A DNA stretch of 64,000 nucleotides, taken from positions 90,455,055 through 90,519,054 of the forward strand of contig CM060691.1 in assembly GCA_030686995.1 (NCBI GenBank), read 5' to 3'. This DNA is from Artemisia argyi (lineage: Eukaryota > Streptophyta > Magnoliopsida > Asterales > Asteraceae). The translations under genes and the position numbers were made by a program. The notes under the pieces were generated by a model. That model was given only the letters and a program-made list of their open reading frames with translations, had not been told where the DNA came from and did not search any database. The number at the start of each line of letters is the position of its first letter. Positions within the stretch are counted from its first letter, which is position 1. Shown here in pieces: positions 35,546-47,903 of the stretch.

Positions 35546-36952
35546 TGATGCGTGGGAATCGCAACAGGCTTTACCTCTCGAGGGATCTCGAGAAGCTTAT
35601 AACCCCCACCAGGCAGTGTACCTGATCGTTGTAGTATAGTATAGTGACAAGTACCGGGGGATTGATCGTTCAGCTTAGGAATAGTGTCGCTAGGATTAGA
35701 AAGCCTAAATACTAGTTCTAAAGGTGAGGGATGATTATTTTTGTGTTTTTATATTTTTTTTAAAGCAATTAAAATTCTCGGGTTTGAAGGATTTGGGCGG
35801 AATTAGTTGCTAATCAACTAACCCAATACTAAAGATGCAATCAAAATAAAATACTAGAAATGAAAATAAACTAAATTATACTAAAGTTGTGAGCAATAAG
35901 TGGAGAAAATGTGTTTACTTAGATTTCACTACTCCCTAGACATCTTTTACACGTTAATTACTTGTTATAAATGCATGGATGACGGATCGTATTCCTTAAT
36001 ACCATTCATGGGGTGGCACACTTAACTCCCCAATTCTATGAGCTCTTATCTCCTCCTACACCATGCCCAGCACAACTATAGGGATTGTAAACAGTGGCTC
36101 ATGCATTAAATACAACCAATAAAGACCTAGTGCGCGTCGGTTCATGTTTCTTAAGACGTTCAAGCATGTTACCAATTGGAGATCTACCAGTTTTCTTAAG
36201 CCTAACATATAAATCATTCATCCAAAACAAGTATAAACAAGTAATCAACACATAATTAGCATCTAGGTTTCATTAGATCTAAGCAAACACAAGATAGATC
36301 TAGCCTAGCATGATGGAATTAAGACAAGAACAAGATATAGACAACCAACACATAGACATATTGATTGAATTGAAAGAACACTTATCTCAATTACACATGT
36401 AAGGTATCAAGGGCTTGGAACCCTTGAAAAACCTGTAAAATTCGCACCAAGTTCGTACTTAGGGTTTCTCCAAAACTTCTCTCCTTTAATGTGAAAAATT
36501 AGAAAACTATATATAGAAAAAGAGGTCTGACGGCGTCAAGACAAAGCTTGTGACGCCGTCACCTCGCCGCCAAAACTATTCTCGGACTGCCTTGATCTAC
36601 ATTTGACGCCGTCAAGACTTAATCATTTCCAGGCCGTCATGACTTTTACTCTTGACGCCCTACCTTCATGACGCCGTCAAATCTCTTCTGGATCGTCATG
36701 GAATTTTGCTCTTGACGCCGTCAGGGAGTTACTCTTGACGCCGTCACCTACTGTTCCTAGCATGAAAAATTAAGACTTTGGCGTTTTCTTCACTTTTATG
36801 CTCCAAAAATGTCTGAATTGCTTCCTTTTCCATATTTCACTCCCAAAGTACCAAAAATCACAAAAGGAACGATTTAGGGCAATATTTGATCAAATAAATC
36901 CGAATTCGGGCTTAAATGACCCCCTAAAAACGGATCATTTTTCGCCTCATCA
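35546..36952 (-). mobile_element. Element 2 right LTR (5' LTR)
   Basis: 1407 bp ending TTCGCCTCATCA, then TSD GTAAG. About seven private variants cluster in its last 200 bp (CCTAGCATGA, AATGTCTG, CCATATTTC, CCAAAAATCAC). Confidence 0.9.
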
Positions 36953-37044
36953 GTAAGAAAAACGGACGAAAACATATAAAAACGGTCAAAATGTATAAAA
37001 ACGGATAAAACATAAGAAATCGTATAAAAACGGACGAAAGCGTA

Positions 37045-37305
37045 TAAAAACGGATAAAAACATATAGAAACTTTAAATTATAAACAGCCGTTATTATTAA
37101 GGATAAACGATGCAACGATATTTAACCAAAGGGGCTAACGTGTAAATTATAACGGAACTACTTAACACCAGTTAAATTGAAGGATCGGTGGTGTTATTTG
37201 TTTACCAACTTAGGGACTACCAGTTCAACTTTAAACTTCGAGGGACGAAAGTTGTTATTTTGGACAAACCACATGGACCATCCATGTAATTTACTCTTTT
37301 TGTTA
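37045..37305. repeat. MULE right TIR and TSD
   Basis: Reverse complement of 23944-24190, ending CCATCCATGTAATTTACTC at 37296, then the TSD TTTTTGTTA (37297-37305). Confidence 0.85.
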
Positions 37306-38222
37306 ACAGGTATCAAAGGTCGTCAATTAATAATTTCTGGATTGTTTTTTGATTAATTTAGTTGGTTGTTTTAACGGGCAAAAGCCGTTAGGATAATTGA
37401 TTATTTTGATCTAATAATTTTTACCAAGAAAATAATTATTTTCAAAATAAACTAATGTTGTGAGAGAATAATTTATTTTGATGAGTATTAATTAAACGGG
37501 CTTAAAATAATTTTTCATACTTAATAATCTTTTTACCACACTTGATAAGCATATCGTTTTTTTATAATATTCTTAGCTTAATTTTATCGTCATTAGTTGT
37601 AGTCTTATTTTAAATATTTTAAAATAGTTTTTTTAATCTCTAACAACAAACCAAAAATCAATTGACAATCAATCAATAATAAAAAAAAACCACAAACGTA
37701 ATTTTCAATTCAAATCTCAACATGAATACGACTCCGGAAGATTAATTTTCATTTGTCCTCAAGTGACTCTTTTATCTAACGAGAAAACTTTATTAAAACT
37801 GCTATATCTATAACGAAATAAGCACAAACCAAATGTCATAAACCCACTCACCTACATCTAAGAAATCCAATCTTTTTCAACCCCAATTAAGCAAACACCG
37901 AACAATAACCAAATAAAACACCCTATTATTAAGAAACACCTAAAAAATCAAACACATTCTTGAGTTTCTTGATCGTTGTTGTTGATGAAGTTAAATTTTT
38001 GGTAGCTGCAAACTTTATTCAGAATCTTGAATTGAAATTAAATGAGAGATTTTTATTTTTATTTTTATTATTTTTTTATTTTTTATTTTATTTTATTTTA
38101 TTTTTTTGCGCTTATAAGTACTTTGATACCAGAAGTCTGAGCATGTGAAGAATACATAGTAATACATAGTGGAATCCACATGGAAGAAGATTGAGGTGTT
38201 GGAGTGTGCATTCAAAAGACAC

Positions 38223-38292
<70 letters not shown>

Positions 38293-38412
38293 CTCATCAA
38301 CCGTCTCGGCTCGACTTTGCGTGTGAACAGTGCCCCACGGCCCCACAATACACCCAAGCCATCCTCCTCCCTGCGGCCGACCTCCTAACCGGTGGCCAAT
38401 CAAAGCAATCGG
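37306..38412. other. Intergenic AT-rich DNA with a TA microsatellite
   Basis: No gene. It holds the CGGGCAAAAGCCGTTAGG repeat (about 37372-37480), T-rich runs at 38050-38106, and an uninterrupted (TA)n of about 67 bp at 38224-38290. Open frames over the microsatellite (YIYIYI) are artefacts. Confidence 0.7.
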
Positions 38413-39952
38413 GTAAAGCCAATACTTATCAACCTCATTCATTGACTTCCTATACAAAATGAGGCAATTATATTTCTTTTGATTTTAATCGAAACCAACT
38501 TATAATGTTTGATTTAGTTGCTTCCAACCTGACTCTTTAATACAGCTTTTAGATTTAATGCCAACATCATTTTCATACATACCTACATGATTTCATATCT
38601 ATACTTCTATACTATTATATAAATTATTTAAGTCCATTAAAAATTAAGATAAGAGCTCAAATCATATAATGACATGTTACTTCTCAACTGAAAAATCACA
38701 TTTATTTTCAAATTAATATATCTTTCTATCTATTTATTTTTTTGATGATCTACTTTCATCATATTTTCTAAAATTTTGTGCTTTTTAATTCAATATCCAT
38801 TTTGATATGTTTTTATGAATTTTTAGTTTTTTTTTACCTTTTTAGTGAGTTTATTATATTTTAATTCAAATTTAGCCTTAATTTGAATCAATACAAATTT
38901 GATTCGTTAAAATTATATACTTTTGGAGAGAGTGTTTGACAGTTAAGAGAGTGTGAGGGTCTTTGTACATGCAAGAATGATGATGTCAATATAGTGTTGA
39001 GGGAAAGCTATGGGAAACCCAAACAAACACATACAATGAACACGCATACATTCGGAGTGTTGTGAAACGAATTAACTGATCAAGTAGGAATTGCGGAGAT
39101 AGTAGCAATTCATTCACTATATTTATAATATAATTATATTTATCGTCACCGTTATGTGCGAATATCCAACTAGTAATCAGTAATGCATGTGATTATTTGG
39201 TACCACATAAAAATAACTAAACATTATTCAGGACCTAAACATGTTTTAAGCAAAAAAGTCTCTTACAATAATAACACGAAAGAGTCCAAACAATGAATGT
39301 TTAACATATTTTCAAAGATTAAAATATAAATAGACTTTCGATTTTCCTTTCTCTTATCTTTCTTGATAGAATATTAGTATTTGACAAGCAAAAACACGTC
39401 GTAGGACAAAATCCATATAAACAAACTAAAGGCTCAAGGGAACCTACCTGATATTCTGATACACTTGACTTTGTTGGCTTCAAACAAATCTTCCTCACAG
39501 GATTTGTTGAATCAAAGGTTAAAACTTTTAGGATCCCCTTAATACAACATTTACTTCAATCAGTTATAAGTTATAACCAACTACGAAGAAATTCACCACA
39601 GTGTAACGATAAACTAGATAAACTTCTGCAGTTGCAGTAAGAAATTAAGTGACTTAACAAACTCGATTACTCGTTAATGATTTTCATCCATCAGTCCATC
39701 ACCCTTATTACAAACTCGTTTTTAGTTTACTAAAAAGAGATTAAAAACAAGATGATGACGATGTGAGAAAATAGCACGAGTGAGACTGTGACATGAAGAA
39801 GTGTTCTGAAACTTCTACCCCTTATTTTGTTTTGCTGATAGAGCTGATTAAGACATTTGAACCACTCCTAATAAATGGGACGAGCATATAATTATACTAC
39901 AAATTAAACCAGATCCTTTCCTTAGATTCATATATTTCTCATCTTAAACAGC

Positions 39953-40577
39953 ATGACACTTACAACACCTCTTGTACATGTGTTTCTTTTTGTACTCTTT
40001 TTGTTTGTTTACCAATTTTATATTAGTTGATAAGAGCGGTTGTTCTAATGGTGATAAGTTGTATATATATAACAGGTTGAGGTGATAACAGAACTAACAC
40101 TACAAAAAAATTGTCCTTTAGTGACACAAAAAAGTGTCATTAAAGGTCAAAAAGTGTCGCAAGGTATAGAAATGTCTTCAATAATTATAAAGACATGTTA
40201 CTTGATTTTTTGGGTGTTTTTACTACACTTAAAAAGTGTACGTAAAAGTGAAGCAGGTAAAAATCTATTTGTAATGAAAAAAAAAAAGTGTAAGGATAAT
40301 TTTTTTTTTTCCTTTTATGACACATAGTTTTCACAAAAGTGTCATTAAATCTCAAAATTTTGACCCTTTGTCCACACTTTTAAAATCACTGTAAAGTTAG
40401 ATTTAGTGAAACTTTTCTTGCGTAAAATTAGAACCATAATCACTAAAAGTCAATTTCCTTAATGTGAAAGGGAGAGGGCAATTGATGAATGGCTTCCAGT
40501 TACCTTCCACAATGTTACAGCCATGGTCGGAGCATGTGTGCTCAGTCTCCCTTACGCTATATCCAAACTTGGTTGGT
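39953..40577 (+). pseudogene. LHT-like transporter fragment (exons 1-2 only)
   Basis: Exon 1 (39953-39973, MTLTTPL) and exon 2 (40076-40097 plus 40467-40577) of an LHT1-like gene. Exon 2 has lost one T near its start (frameshift), is split by a 369 bp CACTA-like MITE, and lacks an 11-codon block present at 42811-42843. The rest of the gene is absent: homology to the intact copy stops in intron 2 at about 41123. It cannot encode a transporter. Confidence 0.75.
40098..40466. mobile_element. CACTA-like MITE in the LHT pseudo-exon
   Basis: 369 bp. The left end CACTACAAAAAAATTGTCC is mirrored by a degenerate right end (CACTAAAAGTCAATTTCC..AATGTG). It is absent from the same exon of the intact gene. 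A 3 bp TSD is expected but unclear. Repeated AAAGTGTC motifs lie inside. Confidence 0.65.
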
Positions 40578-41123
40578 TAGTCCCTTAATCCCTTCTATGA
40601 TCCCATCTCGATCCAACATATATCAACTAGAAAATAGCAATAGAAATGATGGAATGATGGATTCCAATCTCCTTAGATGAAAATTTTAATGTTTTGATAA
40701 CCAAATTTGTAACTGAAGTGGCAAAATTGATTCATCGTTGCATGTTTCCTCTTCAAATTTTGCTTGCATTTCATCTCCAAAAGGCCCCTTCAGGGTTTGT
40801 TACACACCGAGTGGTTAAGAGGTGGTTGCGTTGACAAGTTAGATTAACACGTTGTGTAGTTTGACCCGCACAGTTGTTTTTCCGATTCTATTAATCTTAT
40901 AGAGATAATCAAACCCTTTAAAATATGATGAAATACTATATTATTGCAATATAATAGTCTAATTTATTTTAATAAAGTATGTACGCAATAACAAAACACC
41001 ATTGATCTTTAACATTGACTCATGTCCTTCAAACAACATTTTTTTTTAACTATTTGAGCCATTAGAGATATAGGCAGCCTAAATCAATCCATTTATAGGT
41101 TGATGGGTCGAAATTGTCACCTC

Positions 41124-42630
41124 TAACATGAGTTTTGCTACTCCGGGATACGTTGTTCCCTAAGATTTTTAACCTTAACCACTTTTGTTCAGGTCCTCTT
41201 GACCTTAGTCTTCAGATCTCATTTGGTTGTTCAGGTCCTGTTAATCGCTACTGTATATGATACGTTCTAAATTCAAAATTTAACAATAATATCAAGCAAA
41301 CTTTAAACTATACTTCTTTTAGTTCGTTTCGTGTCCAATCTGGTTAAGCCAGTACGCCTCATTCATTTACTTCCTATACGAAATGGAAATTTCTTATCCA
41401 CCTATGAGGCAATTTTATTTCCTTCTATTTTAATCGACAAACCAACTTATAACTTTTGATTTAGTTGCTACCTACCCAACTCTTTAATATGACTTTTAAG
41501 TTAATGCTAACATCATATTCATATGTCTCTAACGTAATTTCATAATGCACGTGATTTTCTGGGACCACTTAAAAATAACTAAACACTAAATTTAAGACCT
41601 TAAACATGGTTTAAACAAAACATCCTAAAATATATTTTAAAAACAGTAACAACACAAAAGAATCCATCTAAAACATCTTTTCAAAGACTTGCACGAATAG
41701 ACTTTCGATTTTTCTTCTTATATTTTCTTAATAGAATGTATATTTTACAAGCAAAAACATCTTTTCAAAGACTTGCACGAATAGACTTTCGATTTTTCTT
41801 CTCTTATATTTTCTTAATAGGATATATATTTTACAAGCAAATACACGTGGTACGACATTTGTTGTTTCAAAGCTTAAAACTTTTGACACCTTAGAAAAAT
41901 TGTTAATGGATACTTAAGGATTAATTTTTACCTACTGGAGCCAAAGTTAAGCTATTTGAAGTGAAAATCTTAATCTCGCCCATATTTTATTAAAATCTTA
42001 ATTAAGTGACTAAACACTAATTTGCAAACTGAGAAAATCGCTTAAATTTCAATATTGTCATAAGAAAGGATCATAACTAAGTAAAACAATTACTCCGTAA
42101 TAAATTTATTATTATTCCATTATTATTCTGTACATAAAATTTCAAATATCACCAAAAGTAAGTGGCGTTTAGCAAATATATTGGGAAAAAGAGATGACTA
42201 CATATATAGTAACCACGTTTCATAAAGATTTTATTTTGATCATTTATAAAACTACAAATATGTTCACGACAATGTAACCATATTGAAACATGAGAAACTT
42301 TTGCAGTTGTAGAAAAAATCATATGACTTAAAAACGTTGCAATGATCCAACTCAATGACTTTTTAATGATTTTCATCCCTTTTTCAAACACGTTTTAGTT
42401 TGCTCAAAAGAGATAAAAAAACAAAGATGATGACGATGTGAGAAAATAGCACGAGTGAGACTGTGACATGAAGTTTATTATGTTCTGAAACTTCTACCCC
42501 TTGTTTTGTTTTGCTGATAGAGCAGATAAAGACATTTGAACCACTCCTAATAAATGGGACGAGCATTATAGTTATATACTACAAAATCAGATCCTTTCCT
42601 TAGATTCATATATTTCTTATCTTAAACAAC
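41124..42630. other. Intergenic / upstream region of the LHT gene
   Basis: 41124-41341 has no match in the duplication. 41342 onward is the right copy, including a local repeat of about 75 bp (CATCTTTTCAAAGACTTGCACGAATAGACTTTCG at 41670 and 41759). AT-rich motifs such as TTATATAC near 42573 could serve as a promoter. No gene. Confidence 0.5.
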
Positions 42631-44691
42631 ATGACACTTACAACACCCCTTGTATGTCTTTCTTTTTGTACTCTTTTTGTTTGTTTCCCAATTTTATGTA
42701 AGTTGATAAGAGCAGTTGTCCTAATGGTGATAAGTTGTACATATATATAACAGGTTGAGGTTGATAACAGAACTGAAAGAGAGAGAGCAATTGACGAATG
42801 GCTTCCAGTTACCTCATCAAGGAATGCAAAATGGTGGTATTCCGCCTTCCACAATGTTACTGCCATGGTCGGAGCAGGTGTGCTCAGTCTCCCTTACGCT
42901 ATGTCTGAACTTGGTTGGTTAGTCCCTTACTCCCTTCTGCGATCCCATCTCGATCCTACATATATCAACTAGAAAACATCAGAAATGATGGAATGATGGA
43001 TTCCAATCTCCTTAGATGAAAATTTTAAATTTAATAACCAAATTTTTAACTGAAGTGGCAAAATTCATTCACCGTTGCATGTTTCCTCTTCAAATTTTGC
43101 TTGCATTTCATCTCCAAAAGGCCCCTTCAGGGTTTGTTACACACGGAGTGGTTAAGAGGTGGTTGCATTGACAAGTTAGATCAACACGTTGTGTAGTTTG
43201 GCTATTCTATTAATCTTATTAGAGATAATCAAAACCTTTTAAATATGATAAAATACTATATTATTGCAATAATAGTCTAATTTATTTTAATAAAGTATGT
43301 ATGCAATAACAAAACGCCATTGAATGATCTTTAACATTGACTCATGTCCTTCTAACAACAATTTTTTAACTATTTGACCCATTAGAGAAATAGGAATCAA
43401 TCCATTTATAGGTTGATGGGTCGAAATTGTCACCTCATTCGGTTGTGTTTCACAATTTGTTTCCTGATGCTTTGTCCACTATGACAGCTGTGTGCACCCT
43501 CTGGGTATCAAATTCGGCCTTCATTTTTAGACCATCATCATCACTATAACAAAACAAATTCCCAACAAATGCACTACAATAACCGTTTTATAGTTTTTTT
43601 ACACTATAAACAGTACAACTTTTTTCACTGTATGCACATGTAAGACCAATCTTACGCAATAAAGAGTTGGGGCACGAGCTTGTGCATTTTACCATGTTGT
43701 ATTGGATATTTTCTACATGCATGATAAGATTATACTATAATATCAAAGAAACCATTCTTTTGTGTGAAATTACAGGGGTCCCGGCGTATCAGTAATGGTG
43801 ATATCATGGGTGGTAACTCTATATACATTATGGCAAATGGTTGAGATGCACGAGATGGTACCTGGAAAACGATTTGATAGATACCACGAGCTTGGCCAGC
43901 ATGCTTTTGGGGAAAAGCTTGGTCTTTACATAGTGGTTCCGCAGCAGCTAATCGTTGAAGTTGGGGTGAACATTGTGTATATGGTAACTGGAGGAAAATC
44001 ATTAAAGAAGTTCCATGATTTGGTTTGCAATGACAACTGCAAAGATATCAAGCTGACCTATTTCATTATGATCTTTGCTTCTGTTCATTTCGTGCTCTCC
44101 CACCTGCCCAACTTCAATTCCATATCCGGAGTGTCATTGGCTGCAGCAGTCATGTCCCTAAGGTGTCGGCAATATATTCCCCAAAAAAATAATATTTTTT
44201 GTAGAAAAGATGTATAAATTAATAAAACTGATGTTCAATGCAGTTACTCTATCATTGCATGGTCAGCATCTGTGGCAAAGGGTGTGCAGCCAGACGTCCA
44301 ATATGGATATAAGGCAAGTACCACAGCAGGGAAAGTATTCAACTTTTTTAGTGCACTGGGTGATGTTGCTTTTGCATATGCCGGTCACAACGTAGTATTG
44401 GAAATTCAAGCAACTATTCCATCAACCCCCGAGAAGCCTTCAAAGGGTCCTATGTGGAAAGGAGTGGTAGTTGCGTATATAGTTGTAGCTATTTGCTACT
44501 TTCCAGTTGCCATTATAGGGTACTGGATCTTTGGAAACGAGGTCTCGGATAATATTCTTATTAGTTTAGAAAAGCCTACATGGCTCATAGCTATGGCTAA
44601 CTTGTTCGTTGTCATTCATGTCATTGGAAGCTATCAGGTTCAGAATATATCTCTACTACCAAATCTCGATCCAATCAAACCCATTCTAATT

Positions 44692-44722
<31 letters not shown>

Positions 44723-45730
44723 CAGATTTATGCAATGCCAGTATTCGATATGATAGAAACTGTACTAGTTAAAAACATGAACTTCACCCCTAGCTTTACG
44801 CTTCGCTTTATCACAAGGAACCTTTATGTTGGTAAGTGAACAACTTTGGAACTAATTACTCTAGAACTAGCAACTTGAAACCATTACTAATGGATAGGTC
44901 ATTTTGGGTTACTTTTTTGTATCCAACGCCCCAACAGTTCATACTAGTCAAAGAAAAGTTAGCTAAAAGGGCAACGGGTATAAAGTCTCTTAAAGTGTAT
45001 TTTGAATGTATAAAATCCTTTTACAAATCGAAAAGATTATATTATAAACGAAATAATAAGACTTCTGTGATTATTCATGACATACCAATTGTTTATGGAA
45101 AAAAAAATATATATATATATTGGACAAAAATGTTCCGGATCAACCTAAACCCACCCAACCCTTGCAACACATCCCGTTACCCAACCCACCCATCTTGCCA
45201 CTTCAAAGAATTCACAAGAATGCGTTGTACATTGTCACTCTTTATTTGCTGACTAATTCTTTCTTCCATCACAGCATTAACAATGTTCGTTGGCATTTGC
45301 TTCCCATTCTTTGGCGGACTTCTAGGTTTCTTTGGTGGATTTGCATTTGCCCCTACGACCTACTTTGTAAGAAACTTAAAATTTCACCTAGTTCTTCTTA
45401 ACCTTTATCTAGTGGGTTTCATGATATCATGATGTTTATGGCTTATAACTGTTATCTTGTCTTGTTTATGTTTAGTTACCTTGCATAATGTGGCTTAAAC
45501 TATATAAACCAAACAAGTGGAGCTTATCTTGGATTGCCAATTGGGTACGTAAAAAAGAGTCATTCTCTTATTTTTCAGCACTTTTACATATTTCTCACTA
45601 TTTTCTGCTGACACTGGCTCGCATATTCCAGGTCTGTATCATACTAGGGGTTGCTTTGATGATTGTATCACCTATTGGAGGATTAAGGCAGATCATTATT
45701 GAAGCTAAAGACTACGAGTTCTTCTCCTAA
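42631..45730 (+). CDS. LHT1: Lysine/histidine transporter 1-like amino acid permease, 8 exons
   Basis: Exons 42631-42651, 42754-42917, 43776-44162, 44244-44637, 44726-44831, 45275-45366, 45476-45544 and 45632-45730, all with GT-AG introns, join to exactly 444 codons (443 aa plus stop), close to Arabidopsis LHT1 (446 aa, from memory). The product is a multi-pass plasma-membrane proton-coupled amino acid importer of the AAAP family. Family landmarks: [42 protein letters not shown], the [15 protein letters not shown] loop, and the C-terminal [20 protein letters not shown]. The 7-codon exon 1 (MTLTTPL) is inferred: its ATG and donor are 102 bp before exon 2 and are also kept in the duplicated fragment at 39953. 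The acceptor of exon 5 follows a T run of about 22. LHT1 or LHT2 orthology is unsettled. Confidence 0.9.
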
Positions 45731-45739
45731 AGAATTAAA

Positions 45740-47903
45740 AAGACCGAGAAGGTGATGTAAAAACGTTAAATAAGCTTGTGATTGTGTAATTAATTATTTG
45801 GCACAGAGAAGATCCCATAAAGATATCTTAGAGTATATATACCTGTCGAAAGATTGTTTACAAGGAGAAGTGGCCATGGAATTGGTGAAGAAACTTACCT
45901 GCAAACGTTCCAACCTTTTCTTAAATTTATTTTTTTACCGTTGTCGTCTGTGCATATATGTAAAGCTACTTTCTCTGTAAATCATAAAAGACATACATGA
46001 AAAGTCTACTGTGAAACTCAATTTGATATTTATTTACTACAACTGGTCTATTTCTCAGTATGCAAGTTGTTTGTTCAAGTCTCAGTATGCAAATTGTTTG
46101 TTCAAACAGTATACTAAAAACATGTTGAAGTAACCTCAGATACAAATAATGCTGCAAACAAAGAACAAAATGAATCTAGTTTAGTTTATGTTCTTGAACC
46201 AAGTAAACAAAAATGACAAATGTAAGCTCCCCGTGAACAAGTGCATGCAAATTAAATAATTGGCAAGTAAATAGACAAAACATGAGAAGAATAAACAATG
46301 TGACTTCTTCTTCAGCATTACCAACCAACAAAAATAAATAAAAAACACAAATATTTGAATTATGTCATATAATTTAGTTATCACCAACCAAGAATCTTAG
46401 GTGGCAAATACCATTTTCCGGTCAACTTATAATTATTCATATATCATATGAGTATGAAAGACTTAACTTTGTAGAAAAACACATTTTCAATTGCAAAGTA
46501 CATAAACAAAGCATATACATCAACTCTTTGAAAGGTGTCAATACCTAAATGGAATGAATGAGAGGAAAGTACGTCCATAATACCTACCATTGTGTCTCCA
46601 TTTTTCTTTTCTGTTTTTTCTTTTTTTTTGTAAGTGTTCACTATGTGAACTTACCTCTGTGATTACAGAACGGACTGAGAAATGGTGTGGTAGGCTGCTT
46701 TCCACAACATCACAACCATGGTTAAAGAAATCCACTACTTCTGTAGTCAAAAGAATATCTTTCACAAACAGAACTGTTCTAGCAAGGACGAGCATATATC
46801 AATATACAACAAATGTGCATTTGTAAAAAGCATGATTCATAAACATAGTTGCGACTGTTGCACAACATGCCAGCATGGAGATCTTTCTCAAAAAAAATTT
46901 CTATCATGTAATTCTTCTCTAGATACGAAGAGAATTATGAATTCTAAAAAAAATACAATCTGTAATAAGATATGAAACCCTGTTTGGCACAAAGGAGACT
47001 GTAACTAAGAACTGGATGAAACATAATTGAAATGGTCGACTCTGCAAGCAGTTCAATACTTTTTTCCCCAACAATTTATATAAAAAATATGCATATTTAT
47101 CTAGTTGGTACAGAGCAGCAATTATCGTGACATTAAACCACAAGTCTATATTATTAGCGCATTACCTTTCCCATCAGCTACACAATGTCATCAACAAGCC
47201 AAAGAGGTCCTGGACTCCTGGTTTTAAAACCGGCTAAACCCAAATGAGCTCTATATTATTCATTGACTCAGTAGTTGCGGATTAGAAGTGAGTAATCAGA
47301 GTTAATCAACCATTCAAATCTACATCACTTGGTGTGCCCGATGATTGTACCTCTAATCATCATACACAAACCGTATGTAAGTTTCGACAAAGAAACCAAT
47401 AAACTTTATGATCACTTGCTTTAGCATAACCAGATATAATAAAGCAATACAGAGCAGCTACTGAAATTAAAGAAGTTCTAAACAGACAGAACTTTGCAAG
47501 TTGCAAAACATAGTTCGAACACCAAGAAGCTTGTCAAATTGCAAAGATACACTTTGGATAGCCAAGATGCTTAGGCAGCATAATATCCGATCATATTTTT
47601 AAAAATAACTTGGCAGAACATACAGAAGAATTATCCCATAATCTTCAATATCCGATAGCATAATAAATACCACTTGGGAAAGTACAAATGATTGCAATTA
47701 AAGTATAGCCAGCGAATGCAATAAGCCAATATATATAGAATAAATCAGAAACAAATGCAACGAGAAAATGAAATCAAAACACTACAATTAAGAGCACCAT
47801 CAATAAGATTTTTATTATACTATTTCTGAAATCTAACACAAGTACATGATATTTTCTTTGCGATAAACTTCTGATTCATACAAAGGAACATATTCCTCAT
47901 TTC
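45740..47903. other. Long non-coding stretch of unit A
   Basis: The LHT 3' UTR probably occupies the start. Two minus-strand open stretches next to splice-like sites (about 46538-46795 with a GTAAGT donor near 46655, and 45966-46157 after TTTGTTTGCAG) are kept in unit B, but I recognise no protein in them. AT-rich otherwise. Confidence 0.4.

Larger units (their letters stand above)
25439..36952 (-). mobile_element. Element 2: triple-LTR composite of a non-autonomous tRNA-Asp-primed retrotransposon
   Basis: LTR (25439-26844), internal (26845-30491), LTR (30492-31898), internal (31899-35545), LTR (35546-36952), with perfect 5 bp TSD GTAAG (25434-25438 and 36953-36957). PBS and ORF orientation put it on the minus strand, so LTRs read TGATGAGGCG to CACGCATCA. 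No pol genes; one ORF per unit. The two internal units look identical. Confidence 0.9.
23944..37296. mobile_element. Non-autonomous Mutator-like element (MULE) interrupted by element 2
   Basis: Terminal inverted repeats start GAGTAAATTACATGGATGG and run about 250 bp at roughly 93% identity by eye (23944-24190 and about 37045-37296), flanked by a perfect 9 bp TSD, the Mutator hallmark. Without the nested retroelement it is about 1.84 kb and lacks any transposase ORF. Its interior is an inverted array of a roughly 20 bp motif. Confidence 0.85.
38413..41123 (+). repeat. Left copy of a segmental duplication around the LHT gene
   Basis: Diverged copy of 41342-43436: promoter region, exon 1, exon 2 and part of intron 2 of the transporter gene. 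Landmarks: TTTTAATCGA..CCAACTTATAA, the GATGATGACGATGTGAGAAAATAGC block (39751 and 42426), and GGGTCGAAATTGTCACCTC at the end. About 590 bp (roughly 38590-39180) has no match in the right copy. Confidence 0.75.

Noticed and set aside
25439..36952. Triple LTR as a pure assembly duplication
   Set aside because: The middle LTR carries a left/right mosaic of the outer LTR variants, which a simple copy error would not produce; long reads are still needed to be sure.
38112..38462. Open frames with long Tyr-Ile runs
   Set aside because: They are readings of the (TA)n microsatellite at 38224-38290.
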